Source of the DNA: Paenibacillus contaminans
Lineage (GTDB): Bacteria; Bacillota; Bacilli; Paenibacillales; NBRC-103111
DNA length: 64,000 nucleotides
Reading direction: 5' to 3'
NCBI RefSeq assembly: GCF_003285015.1
Contig: NZ_QMFB01000005.1
Coordinates: 62,001 to 126,000, forward strand
The translations under genes and the position numbers were made by a program. Positions 35,109 through 43,317 of this stretch are shown here, piece by piece. The first letter of the stretch is position 1. Each line of letters begins with the position of its first letter. The notes below the pieces were generated by a model that did no database searches, had not been told where the DNA came from, and worked only from the letters and a program-made list of their open reading frames with translations.

Positions 35109-35266
35109 GCGGCATTCTTCCTTTCATCATGAGATGTGACCATATTCACCTGAGTACGATCGTAATAGGACCCGATTAGGCTGTCAACTTTTTCGTCAAT
35201 CAAAGTTTGGATGATGTCTTCGAAAGACAATTTGTTGTCGTTATTGGAAATTCTTTCAACTTGCAT
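35105..35266 (-). CDS. Small protein coupled to the serine recombinase, candidate directionality factor
   Basis: 53 residues starting MQVERISNNDNKLSFEDIIQ, preceded by GGAGGAGG. Its stop overlaps the recombinase start (ATGA), so the two are translated together. Rather acidic, likely helical (IIQTLIDEKVDSLIGSYYD), without clear family. Small partners that steer serine integrases towards excision are common but very varied, and this is a candidate by position only. Confidence 0.6.
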   Translation of the reverse strand: MQVERISNNDNKLSFEDIIQTLIDEKVDSLIGSYYDRTQVNMVTSHDERKNAA

Positions 35267-35851
35267 ATTTATTCCTCCTCCGATTATTAAGTTTGAGTGC
35301 ATGTTGGATAGTCGGAAGGATTCAATACACATTTCTTCCACAAACGAGTATGAACCGTATTTCTATCATTTCACCGATGAAATCTGCAGTATTTCTTTTC
35401 GATGATTTGAGTATATGAAAAAAACAACTCTTTGAGTTTGAAAAACGGTTCTATACGTGTCTGAGGTTTCTTGCTTTAAAGTGATGAAGCATAATTAATG
35501 CTGGGATGTCGCTCCTATGCTTAATGCATGGAGCTTTTTTTTGCTATTTCTCGTCATCTCAGTTATATCGCCTTGTGGGAAATCTATAATGCAGAAAGCG
35601 GGATGAGGGGCTTCGCTCGTCGGGAGACTTCCAACTTCACCTTCTCCCTACGGGAGTAACGGTTCAGTAGGAATCTCCATCAATTCGTTGCATTCGCCTG
35701 TGGCGACCGTTCACCCTTCGGGATTCACTATGAAACGAATTGCGACTCGCTCGCCCCTTGGGAAAACAGTTGCCCATTCTGGGCAAGCGTCTCATATGAG
35801 ACGCACAAAAGCCCAAACATAACGCATCAACTATCAAAGGAGGGAACAGTC
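35267..35851. other. Non-coding region of the element with hairpins
   Basis: 585 bases. A terminator-like hairpin, GCTCC-ATGC arms at 35511-35534 with eight T, ends a plus-strand transcript that holds no gene, so a small RNA or attenuated leader is possible. Further on, two adjacent hairpins, TGCCC-attct-GGGCA (35771-35785) and the perfect 18-bp palindrome GCGTCTCATATGAGACGC (35787-35804), stand just before the next gene. Confidence 0.5.
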
Positions 35852-36502
35852 ATGCCGAGAAGAAACAAGCCTTATATCACGCAATATTTTGAGCGTGATC
35901 GTAATGCATTCACCGCATTATTTCGTACTGGACATGTTAGATACGAGCATTTATGTCACTGTGGATTAGCAGATTCCAGAATCAAGAATTTAATGCGAGA
36001 TGGTCATTTCGAGAAGGTGTTTTACAAGCAAGCTGGTGAGATCAAGGAATGTTACAAACTCACTAAATCTGGACGAGTGTTAGGTCATCAACTTTGGGGA
36101 TTAGATAAGCAGTACCATGCACAAAACCCGTCGCACGATACAGTGATTGCAGACAAGTATTTTAGCATTCCATTGGAATCTCGTGATCAGTGGGTTACGG
36201 AAAGTCAAATTCGTGACAAGTTTATAGAGCGATTAGGTGAACTGAGGGATCAGGGAGAGGAAGAGAAAACAAGGATTTATGAGGATATGTTTAATAGAGG
36301 TTTAATATCGATGCCAGATGCCGTATATGTCGATGGAAACGGCACAGAAATTGCGTTCGAAGTGGTCACGAACACCTATGGACAAGAAGAAATGAAGGCA
36401 AAAGAAACACTTGTGAAAATAATGAATTATGGATACGAAACATTCAAAGCGCAGGAGGTGAAATATGGGCTATATCAACGAAAAGAAACAACGAGTAAGT
36501 GA
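35852..36502 (+). CDS. Element protein, replication-relaxation-like winged helix (tentative)
   Basis: 216 residues, starting after AAAGGAGGG. The first 90 residues (RDRNAFTALFRTGHVRYEHL, KNLMRDGHFEKV, CYKLTKSGRVLGHQL) look like a winged helix that decides on moving to the next domain, as in 'replication-relaxation' proteins of mobile elements. The second half has DAVYVDGNGTEIAFEVVTNT, a PD/ExK-like strand pattern. The combination suggests a DNA-binding protein, perhaps with a nuclease-like fold. The stop lies 38 bases inside the next gene. The family call is tentative. Confidence 0.55.
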   Translation: MPRRNKPYITQYFERDRNAFTALFRTGHVRYEHLCHCGLADSRIKNLMRDGHFEKVFYKQAGEIKECYKLTKSGRVLGHQLWGLDKQYHAQNPSHDTVIADKYFSIPLESRDQWVTESQIRDKFIERLGELRDQGEEEKTRIYEDMFNRGLISMPDAVYVDGNGTEIAFEVVTNTYGQEEMKAKETLVKIMNYGYETFKAQEVKYGLYQRKETTSK

Positions 36503-37556
36503 ACGGTACCATAAGGATTTGTTTATTATCTATCATTTTGGTAACAAGGTAATCCTCATGAAACAGCTATTCCGATACGCCCGAATTCTTGGCTTAGCCC
36601 AAAGTTATTCAGTCTTTTACGGACAAATTAAGGAATTAGCTGAAGCCGAAATCATACGGAGGGAACCATTTACTGCTTATGGGAAAAAGACACAACTCCA
36701 TATGCTTACATTAAAAAAATTCGGAATCCGATTCATTGAGGGTAAAGGAAGTAGTCAAAGTGTAGCGGCGGTTCCAAAATCAAATACAAATGAACGTATT
36801 CTCGTCTCGATATTCAAAAATTGTTACATCTTGAATAAGCTAATCCCTCGAATACAACAAAAATGCCCCAATATCACCGTTGAGACAGTAATCGAATTGA
36901 TTAATAAAGACCGTAGTAACATCTTGCAATCAAAAAATCAGGGCGTTGTGTTCTTGAATAATATCCTCCACTCCCCGACACTTCGTCCCTTCCTAAACTC
37001 TGACGAGATCAATTATGAAATCAATCGGTTAACTGACATTAAGCAAAAACGTTTAATGGGTTTAGTGGGAGGTGCTTCACTATCGGAATGCAAAGATCAA
37101 ATATCCAGGTCTCCGAAGCTTACAAAACTGGACTCTTATTCAATAGACAGTTTGATAAATGCACATGTGTATATCGCTCAAGTTAAGATCGTCCAGAATA
37201 AACCGTTAATTACTTTATTGCTGTTCGATGTTTATAACAAAGAGGCTATATACCGAATGGCAACTCAAATTGCATGTGCCTTTCATATGTTCGGACGTTA
37301 TTTCAACGAATTTTCACTGAGAGTAGGGATTGTCGGTATCGACGAAGTTGCGTGTAGAATATTGGAATCGGAAGCAGAAGCAGTGGTAAGTGATTTCTTT
37401 ACAAAAGAAATAAGGGGTTCAAGATTGTCTCGTATTTTAGCAGATTGGAGAGTTAGTTCTATTGAACAGGAGCAAATTCAAATCCGATTTACGCATTATG
37501 ATATAACAAACCAGTATTTAGAAGGGATTAAGCATTCCAATTTAATAAGAAAATGA
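36465..37556 (+). CDS. Element protein of unknown function
   Basis: 363 residues, preceded by AGGAGGTG and overlapping the previous gene by 38 bases, so the two are one unit. The N-terminal 90 residues again look like a winged helix (LFRYARILGLAQSYSVFYGQ, then LHMLTLKKFGIRFIEG). The rest has no motif I can name; it is mixed alpha/beta with a long central helical part. AT-rich like the rest of the element. No relaxase, coupling protein or replication initiator motif is seen. Confidence 0.6.
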   Translation: MGYINEKKQRVSERYHKDLFIIYHFGNKVILMKQLFRYARILGLAQSYSVFYGQIKELAEAEIIRREPFTAYGKKTQLHMLTLKKFGIRFIEGKGSSQSVAAVPKSNTNERILVSIFKNCYILNKLIPRIQQKCPNITVETVIELINKDRSNILQSKNQGVVFLNNILHSPTLRPFLNSDEINYEINRLTDIKQKRLMGLVGGASLSECKDQISRSPKLTKLDSYSIDSLINAHVYIAQVKIVQNKPLITLLLFDVYNKEAIYRMATQIACAFHMFGRYFNEFSLRVGIVGIDEVACRILESEAEAVVSDFFTKEIRGSRLSRILADWRVSSIEQEQIQIRFTHYDITNQYLEGIKHSNLIRK

Positions 37557-37560
37557 ATCG

Positions 37561-37597
37561 AGGCAAGTCCATCATTAGAGGTGGATTTGTCTTTTTC
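37561..37597 (+). terminator. Terminator of the unknown gene pair
   Basis: GCAAGTCCA-TC / GG-TGGATTTGTC hairpin with TTTTT, immediately after the stop of the 363-residue gene. Confidence 0.65.
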
Positions 37598-38406
37598 ATT
37601 TGTCAGTTATCAACTCGATTCGACTTGTATATGATATGAGATCTTTCAAAGGATGTGAAAACTATTGTATTTCAAATACGCAGTTTCCGCTAACAGAATA
37701 GTCCGTTTAAGAGATTTCGGACATGAAAATAAAAAGAATCGGCGTTGAAGGTATGATCGCCTAAAAAATAACCGAGGAACTAACTCTTCCTGGCAGTGCC
37801 GTTGATGGTGGGCGTTTTTGCCTTGAAAGTTCGGTAAGGTATCGCCTGCCATAGCCGAACTTATAAAGATTTCCTTCTTCTATATGAAGGATGTGACTGT
37901 CCTGGTTCCCGAAAGGGATAGGGGGGCAAACAATAATTGTTGTGATTACGGAGCGTTTGATACCAGACCTTGGCTCCGCTGAGTTTGTCGCTATTTGCGA
38001 GGCTGATGATACGGATACCTCGGCGATTATACGCCATATTTCTATCACAGCTCACCCTTGCTACGCCGAAAAACTACCTTTCGGTGTAGCAGGGGGGGGC
38101 ATCGAGCCGTTTGCCTAACTTAAACCGCCATATTAAAACATATCTATGTGATGCATATACTCAGCGGTTGCATACATAAACACTCGGAAGGCGAGATGGT
38201 CGGGGAGGCAAAAAATAGTACATATTATGAATATATCAGAGTGAATTGCATATAACATAAAATCAATAAATCAGGGGTGTTCTTCAACACAGTTTACAAG
38301 GTATGACTATCAACAGTAAATGCAAATTTATCGAGGTACTGAATATTCGTCATGATAGTGATCATAACACTGTCGTGGCGAGTATCGATCTCAACACTGG
38401 AAACCC
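37598..38406. other. Gene-free stretch of the element
   Basis: About 800 bases without a supported gene. Open frames on the minus strand (37646-37852, 37761-38048) lack ribosome binding sites. A 12-bp hairpin GCTACGCCGAAA/TTTCGGTGTAGC stands at 38062-38092. The base composition varies along the stretch, so it may be a scar of lost genes. Confidence 0.4.
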
Positions 38407-38633
38407 TTTACAAATTGCAATTTGCAATTTATAATATGTCCAAGTGTGGTTTAGGGGGATAACTAAATGAACCGTTTTATATTTATGTTAACAAAATCCT
38501 ATAATCATCATCATAGTTAGGCGTTTGTATTACGGAATTTTTTTCCGTAGGTACAAACGCTTATTGGCGTTATACCTACGGACTTGAAGTATAAGAGTCA
38601 TGTAGGTATTTTTTATCCTACATGGCTCTTTTT
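38407..38633 (+). promoter_or_regulatory. Promoter and attenuator-like leader of the hisD homologue
   Basis: TTTACA (38407-38412), 17 bases, TATAAT (38430-38435): a strong promoter, with an AAATTGCAATTT palindrome in the spacer. The leader can form hairpin 1 (GCGTTTGTATTACGG 38521-38535 with CCGTAGGTACAAACGC 38545-38560). The right arm of hairpin 1 is also complementary to GCGTTATACCTACGG (38567-38581), so the two pairings exclude each other. A strong terminator follows (14-bp stem, 38593-38630, T tract), 30 bases before hisD. This is the layout of a regulated attenuator; the signal is unknown. Confidence 0.6.
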
Positions 38634-38661
38634 GTTTATTAAAAAATGGAGGTAGAATGAG

Positions 38662-39978
38662 ATGCAGAATCAAAATATTGTATTCAAATTTCCAGAACAG
38701 AATGGACTACTTACAGAGCGTTTCAAAACACACAAAACGCTATTCAACAGAGATGTACTTAATGGGGTTCTATCAATTTTTGATGAGGTGGCCAATAAGG
38801 GCGATGAAGGAATCAGAAGTTTTACAATGAAGTATGATGAGGTTGACTTGGATGGACTGATTCTTTCAAATGATTATGTTGAAGGATGCATAACTTCGCT
38901 GTCGCCATCATTACGTTCAGCTATAGAGCAAGCAATTAATAATGTTCAAGAGGCTAATTTAGCTATGTTACCGAAAACGTGGGAAAAGCAAATTAGACCT
39001 GGAACAGTAATCGGTGAAAATGTAGTTCCCTTAGATTCGGTAGGTATATGGATACCAGCAAGGAAAGGACCGTTAATTTCTACTGCAATAATGCTGGTTG
39101 TAGCGGCAAAAACAGCAGGTGTTAAGAAAATTGTTGTGGGGATGCCTCCATTAAAAAATGGACTTGGAGATCAAGGAACGGTAGCGGCGGCAAGGCTTGC
39201 GGGAGCGGATCAATTTGTGATCGGCAACGGAGTATCAATAATTGCTGGATTTGCACAGGGCACAAATTCCATTCAAGAAGTTGATGGGATTTATGGGCCA
39301 GGACCAGGTGGAATTGCGGCGGCAATGAGTGTAGCAATGACATATGGTAAAAAAAGTGTATTAGGCATCGGTCCAACCGAATGTGTAATTTTCGCAGACG
39401 AAACTGCCGATCCGTTAAAAATAGCTTATGATTTAATTAATGAAGGGGAGCATGGTCCCGATTCTTCTTCTATCCTTGTCACAACTTCTACAAACCTTGC
39501 TCATCAAGTAGAAACTCTTCTTTGGAAATGTATTGATGGGGTAGAAGAAAAACGAAGACAATACTTACAAAATGTCTTTGGTTCTAACGGTAAGGGTGCA
39601 ATCGTTGTTGCATCAAACATTGACGAAGCTTTTGATTTTATTAATTGGTTTGCACCAGAACATTTGATGATTGTATGTGATAAAGAAACTGAGAATCGTG
39701 CTTTGACCAGTATAAACAATGCAGGTGAAATTCTTATCGGTGAATACACACCTTTTTCGGCGGCTAACTACGGGATAGGAATTACAGCAGTATTGCCGAC
39801 TAATCATTTTGCAAGAGCCTTTTCTGGTGTGACATCTAAGGATATGGTAAAGTATTCAACAATCGGAAGACTGAGTAAGGATGCTTTACAGGAAATATAT
39901 CCGATAATTAAAGAGATGGGGAATTACGAACAATTGCCTTGTCACGTAAAAGCGGCTGATATAAGGTTGCTTGAATAG
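38662..39978 (+). CDS. hisD: Histidinol dehydrogenase homologue (HisD family)
   Basis: 438 residues, the full length of HisD. Histidinol dehydrogenase oxidises L-histidinol to histidine in two NAD-dependent steps with zinc. Visible landmarks: GPGPGGIAAAMSVAM, INEGEHGPDSSSILVTTS (zinc-side Glu and His), FAPEHL, and VLPTNHFARAFSGVT. The region GIWIPARKGPLISTAIM differs from the usual VPGG form, so it may be one of the HisD relatives acting on other hydroxy compounds, such as sulfopropanediol dehydrogenase. It stands alone, without other his genes, near the right end of an integrated element. Start after GGAGG. Confidence 0.8.
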   Translation: MQNQNIVFKFPEQNGLLTERFKTHKTLFNRDVLNGVLSIFDEVANKGDEGIRSFTMKYDEVDLDGLILSNDYVEGCITSLSPSLRSAIEQAINNVQEANLAMLPKTWEKQIRPGTVIGENVVPLDSVGIWIPARKGPLISTAIMLVVAAKTAGVKKIVVGMPPLKNGLGDQGTVAAARLAGADQFVIGNGVSIIAGFAQGTNSIQEVDGIYGPGPGGIAAAMSVAMTYGKKSVLGIGPTECVIFADETADPLKIAYDLINEGEHGPDSSSILVTTSTNLAHQVETLLWKCIDGVEEKRRQYLQNVFGSNGKGAIVVASNIDEAFDFINWFAPEHLMIVCDKETENRALTSINNAGEILIGEYTPFSAANYGIGITAVLPTNHFARAFSGVTSKDMVKYSTIGRLSKDALQEIYPIIKEMGNYEQLPCHVKAADIRLLE

Positions 39979-40027
39979 GTGAATACAGCCACATCGTATT
40001 AGGTTATTCTACCGTCAGCACTCATCC

Positions 40028-40063
40028 CATGTGGAGTCGATCATATTGATGGTTCGAAAATGA
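40028..40063 (+). pseudogene. Copy of the rlmD C-terminal coding end (middle attachment site)
   Basis: In frame it reads HVESIILMVRK and stop, a typical C-terminus of the RlmD/TrmA family. No methyltransferase gene precedes it; upstream is hisD. It marks the right end of the 6.4-kb element and the left end of the 2.4-kb remnant. Confidence 0.75.
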
Positions 40064-40637
40064 GATGTGACAGTATCGCTCAAATGTAATGTTGATGAAG
40101 GTGTAAATAGCAATCAAAGTTCACCCAAAGCCTAAATAGTCCGCCTAAAGCATAAAAGGTTGCCTAAGAGCCGCGAGAAATCAGGTATTCACTCCTGGGA
40201 TCCCGCGGCTTTTTTTCTCTGCATTATTTGGGACAGAAACACCGAACTCCTTGATAAATCAGGCTTTTCTCCGAATTTTCCTCCGATTATCTTTAGCCCT
40301 ATCCCCAGTCTAATCCTGTGTTTACCCCTGCTCTTAGGTCAACTTTAATTGCTTTTTTGACCCCGATTTTGCCCGTCATAGCTCCTGTTTTTCTTCTGTT
40401 CTTATGCAAACTTTAATTGCTCGGAGGGATAGGACTTAGGGATTAGGAAAGGCCGGGAATTCTTGTGGCTGTAAAGCGGAGAGGCGATTGGGGAAGGTGA
40501 CATGTGTTGCTAGGGAGTGCAGAGAAACTTCAACGAATTGTCATCAACGGACGAAATATCTGGATTGTCAACATAATAAGGAACTCAGGAGTGTATCAAC
40601 ACTACTAGGCTCAGAATAAAGGAATACAGTTGATTAG
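40064..40637. other. Gene-free stretch with one terminator
   Basis: No gene seen. A strong terminator hairpin (AAGAGCCGCG / CGCGGCTTTTTTT) is at 40165-40217. Further on, a motif around CAACTTTAATTGC (about 40340) is repeated as CAAACTTTAATTGC (about 40408). The rest is featureless. Confidence 0.5.
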
Positions 40638-40656
40638 CAAACACTTAAAGTGTTTG
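40638..40656. promoter_or_regulatory. Candidate operator of the WYL regulator
   Basis: A perfect 9-bp inverted repeat with a one-base centre, CAAACACTT-A-AAGTGTTTG. It overlaps the -35 region of a weak promoter (TATAGT at 40669-40674) 25 bases upstream of the ribosome binding site, so autoregulation is likely. Confidence 0.55.
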
Positions 40657-40699
40657 TTAGAATTTAATTATAGTGTTAATCAAAGGTGAGGGTTATGTT

Positions 40700-41662
40700 A
40701 TGCCAAAAAATGATAATATGCTAACCATTCTATGGATGTTGAATTCGGGAGAGAAATTGACTGCGAAGCAAATATCGGAAAAGTTGGAGATAAATATAAG
40801 AACAGTTTATCGGTATATGGATGCATTATGTGCCAGTGGCGTCCCTATCATATCCGACACCGGGCACAATGGCGGGTATAGCTTGCTGCACAATTTTATC
40901 AAATCTCCTCTGTTATTTAGTATGGATGAAAAAAAGACATTGCTTCATGCTGCCCTATTTGCAAAAGAAGCCGGGTATCCTTTGAGTGAGGCATTAGAGA
41001 ATGCAACATCCAAGTTGAAAATGTATTCGAATCAGGAGCAGGAAAGGTTACTAAGCCATCATTTAGCCGGAATTGAAGTAATAAACCGCAGGGGATACCC
41101 CGCTGTACAGCCGGTATTGCAGGAATTGGAGCACGCTGTAGCAAATGAATGGTCTGTAGAAATTTCTTATCGTAACAGTCATGAAGAGCAGTCCCCCAAT
41201 AGGGTAATAGACCCCTATGGCGTGGTTAATTGGAACAATAAGTGGTACACCATTGCATTCTGCCACCTGCGGAATGAGATCCGCAGCTTTCGGGTAGAAC
41301 GAATTCTGAGCATCACACGCACGGCATTCTCATTTAGGCGTCCCAATGAATTTTCAGCGCGTACTTTTTTTATGAATAATCTGTTACCAGATGTAGCAGG
41401 TAAATCCGGATACATTTCTTTAATTATTAGTGGCAAGGCAGAGGCGTTGGATGATCTATGCATACATTGGTTTTTGGAGCATCATTTGCAGGAGCGGACA
41501 TCGACGCAAGCCATTTTTTTACTTGAGGAAGAAGCACTGTATACACATGTTCCGTTAATCATTCTTCCTTACGGGAAATCCATTCGAGTTATAGAGCCAC
41601 AGAATCTAAAGAATAAACTTGTGGCGGTTGCTTCAGAGTTAATGGAATATTATCAAGTTTAA
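40700..41662 (+). CDS. HTH-WYL transcriptional regulator (YafY type)
   Basis: 320 residues. The N-terminal DeoR-like winged helix (LTAKQISEKLEINIRTVYRY) covers about 1-60. The WYL domain is at about 140-215 (VEISYRNSHEE, VDPYGVVNWNNKWYTIAFC, RSFRVERI), and a C-terminal WCX-type extension follows. WYL domains sense small ligands or nucleic acids. Start at ATG 40700 after AAAGGTGAG; the frame is open further up without a better site. The DJ-1/PfpI gene follows 110 bases later behind a terminator-like hairpin. Confidence 0.85.
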   Translation: MPKNDNMLTILWMLNSGEKLTAKQISEKLEINIRTVYRYMDALCASGVPIISDTGHNGGYSLLHNFIKSPLLFSMDEKKTLLHAALFAKEAGYPLSEALENATSKLKMYSNQEQERLLSHHLAGIEVINRRGYPAVQPVLQELEHAVANEWSVEISYRNSHEEQSPNRVIDPYGVVNWNNKWYTIAFCHLRNEIRSFRVERILSITRTAFSFRRPNEFSARTFFMNNLLPDVAGKSGYISLIISGKAEALDDLCIHWFLEHHLQERTSTQAIFLLEEEALYTHVPLIILPYGKSIRVIEPQNLKNKLVAVASELMEYYQV

Positions 41663-41703
41663 CAGCTTCACTGACAGCAGTTGTCAGTGAGGTTGTTTTA
41701 TTA
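41661..41703 (+). terminator. Terminator of the WYL regulator gene
   Basis: AACAGCTTCACTGACA / TGTCAGTGAGGTTGTT hairpin followed by TTATTAT. Confidence 0.75.
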
Positions 41704-41772
41704 TAAGGATAACCACTCATTACAGATGAATGGTTGCTGTTACCTAATAAACTTGATGAGGAGCACTTAGAA

Positions 41773-42399
41773 ATGAATAATACCGTATATCTTTATGTGT
41801 TTGATACCATGTCCGATTGGGAAATAGGTTATTTAGCCGCCGAACTGAACTCTGGAAGATACTTCAGACAGGGGCTGGCTCCTGCCAAAATAGTCACCGT
41901 TGGGATAGAAAAGACTCCAGTAACTACAATGGGCGGATTGAAAATAATGCCTGACATCAAAGTGGATGAGTGCAGCATTAAAAGCGTAGATGCACTGATT
42001 TTACCTGGTGGAAATACATGGACAGAAGCTGTTCACGTACCCATATTAAAAATGGCCGAGATGTGTTTAAAGGAAGGGATAGTCGTTGGAGCAATTTGCG
42101 GCGCTACCTTAGGACTTGCTCAAGCAGGATTGTTGGATTCACATTGGCACACAAGCAATGACTTGGCCTACCTTAAAATGGTTTGCCCTTCTTACACGGG
42201 AGAAGAATATTACAACATGGAATCGGCTGTCACCGATGAGAGATTGATCACTGCATCCGGAGTAGCTCCATTAGAATTTTCTGTTCATGTTTTAAAAGCG
42301 CTAGATGTATTTTCTCCCAAAACATTAGACGCTTGGTATCGTCTTAATAAAACTCATGAACCTAAATACTTCTACGAGCTAATGAGCTCAATCCAATGA
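41773..42399 (+). CDS. DJ-1/PfpI family protein (glutamine amidotransferase-like)
   Basis: 208 residues with the class I amidotransferase-like fold: LILPGGNTW, and the nucleophile elbow VGAICGATLGLAQAG with Cys at about 103. Members include chaperones, glyoxalase-type enzymes and hydrolases; which applies here is not known. GAGGAG stands nine bases before the ATG at 41773. It is the last gene before the displaced rlmD end and probably cargo regulated by the WYL gene upstream. Confidence 0.82.
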   Translation: MNNTVYLYVFDTMSDWEIGYLAAELNSGRYFRQGLAPAKIVTVGIEKTPVTTMGGLKIMPDIKVDECSIKSVDALILPGGNTWTEAVHVPILKMAEMCLKEGIVVGAICGATLGLAQAGLLDSHWHTSNDLAYLKMVCPSYTGEEYYNMESAVTDERLITASGVAPLEFSVHVLKALDVFSPKTLDAWYRLNKTHEPKYFYELMSSIQ

Positions 42400-42417
42400 C
42401 AGTATAGGGATACAAGG

Positions 42418-42465
42418 CATGTGGAGTGCTGTTCACTATTAGTTTGGAACGGAAATAACGAATGA
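42418..42465 (+). pseudogene. Displaced original 3' end of rlmD (attR)
   Basis: In frame it reads HVECCSLLVWNGNNE and stop. It corresponds to the C-terminus of RlmD but has no gene upstream. A terminator follows 18 bases later, so this is probably the original rlmD tail with its terminator, pushed away by the integrated elements. Confidence 0.75.
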
Positions 42466-42483
42466 GAAGCTAATATGGGATTG

Positions 42484-42512
42484 CCCTCTCTTAAGTGAGA
42501 GGGTATTTTTTT
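42484..42512 (+). terminator. Terminator, probably that of the original rlmD
   Basis: CCCTCTC-TTAAGT-GAGAGGG hairpin with a run of seven T. Confidence 0.85.
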
Positions 42513-42624
42513 GTCTTCACAAGGGAGTGGGAGTTTATTATAGGACACTCGGGGGGTGGTTTACAGCTTAATGAACGTCTCTGTTATTAATATCTACTCA
42601 GCAATCAGACGTAAAAAAAATAAC

Positions 42625-42673
42625 GATACGAAAAGAAAAATGCCAACATATGGTACAATGGGTTTAGGTCATT
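42625..42673. repeat. Sequence module shared with 60471-60518, copy 1
   Basis: GATACGAAAAGAAAAATGCC, then AACATATGGTACAATGGGTT and TAGGTCATT. The copy at 60471 differs at few positions. TACAAT may be a -10 box for the barstar gene. Confidence 0.6.
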
Positions 42674-42705
42674 GTTCTGAAGAAAGTTGTTTGGGGGTTA
42701 AATAG

Positions 42706-43197
42706 ATGGAACGAGAAAATGCATTATGGAAGTCGTTGATAATAAACGGTTCTATCGTTATGTTTTGGAGACAAAGCATACTAGAAAAGTATGTTGATAA
42801 TATAAAAGAAGAAGGATTTGACGTCTATATCTTTGATTGTGAATCATGGGATAAGAACAGGTGTCTTTTGGAATTAGGTAATACTCTTGACTTCCCAGAT
42901 TACTACGGAAAAAACCTAGATTCATTTAATGATTGCTTATCCGATATTACCCTTAGCAATGAAGGCTTCGTATTAGTTTTCAAGAACTTCGACAAATTCA
43001 ATGAACTAGATAAAGACACTGCGTACCGCGTACTAGACATTATCCAAAATAATTCTTGGAGATTACTTGTAGAAAATCAAAAAAAGTTGATGGCGTTTTT
43101 ACATTCTGACGACCCTCAATTACATATACAGCCTGTGGGCGCACTGCCTGTACTTTGGAATAATGAAGAATGGTTTAATAAGAATAGAGGTCTATAA
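42706..43197 (+). CDS. Barstar-family protein
   Basis: 163 residues. The central part, IFDCESWDKNRCLLELGNTLDFPDYYGKNLDSFNDCLSDI, follows the barstar fold (YGKNLDSFND is its usual signature). Barstar binds and blocks ribonucleases of the barnase type. The protein is longer than classical barstar (about 90), with N- and C-terminal additions; an internal start at Met20 is possible. No barnase-like toxin is nearby, so it is probably an orphan immunity gene. Confidence 0.8.
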   Translation: MERENALWKSLIINGSIVMFWRQSILEKYVDNIKEEGFDVYIFDCESWDKNRCLLELGNTLDFPDYYGKNLDSFNDCLSDITLSNEGFVLVFKNFDKFNELDKDTAYRVLDIIQNNSWRLLVENQKKLMAFLHSDDPQLHIQPVGALPVLWNNEEWFNKNRGL

Positions 43198-43237
43198 GGA
43201 CTGGAATAAGACGAAGACTTTATAATAGGGTGATGAA

Positions 43238-43291
43238 ATGATAAAAAAATATACATGTCCTTGCTGTGGTTACATTATTGGATGTACGTAA
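43238..43291 (+). pseudogene. Truncated CPCC-type cysteine-rich protein
   Basis: MIKKYTCPCCGYIIGCT and stop. The first 12 residues match the start of CPCC-domain proteins, then the frame ends. AGGGTGATGA precedes the ATG. Probably the remnant of a small gene of the kind found in polymorphic-toxin immunity arrays. Confidence 0.55.
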
Positions 43292-43317
43292 GATCATTTT
43301 TGAAGAGGAGTAATGTC

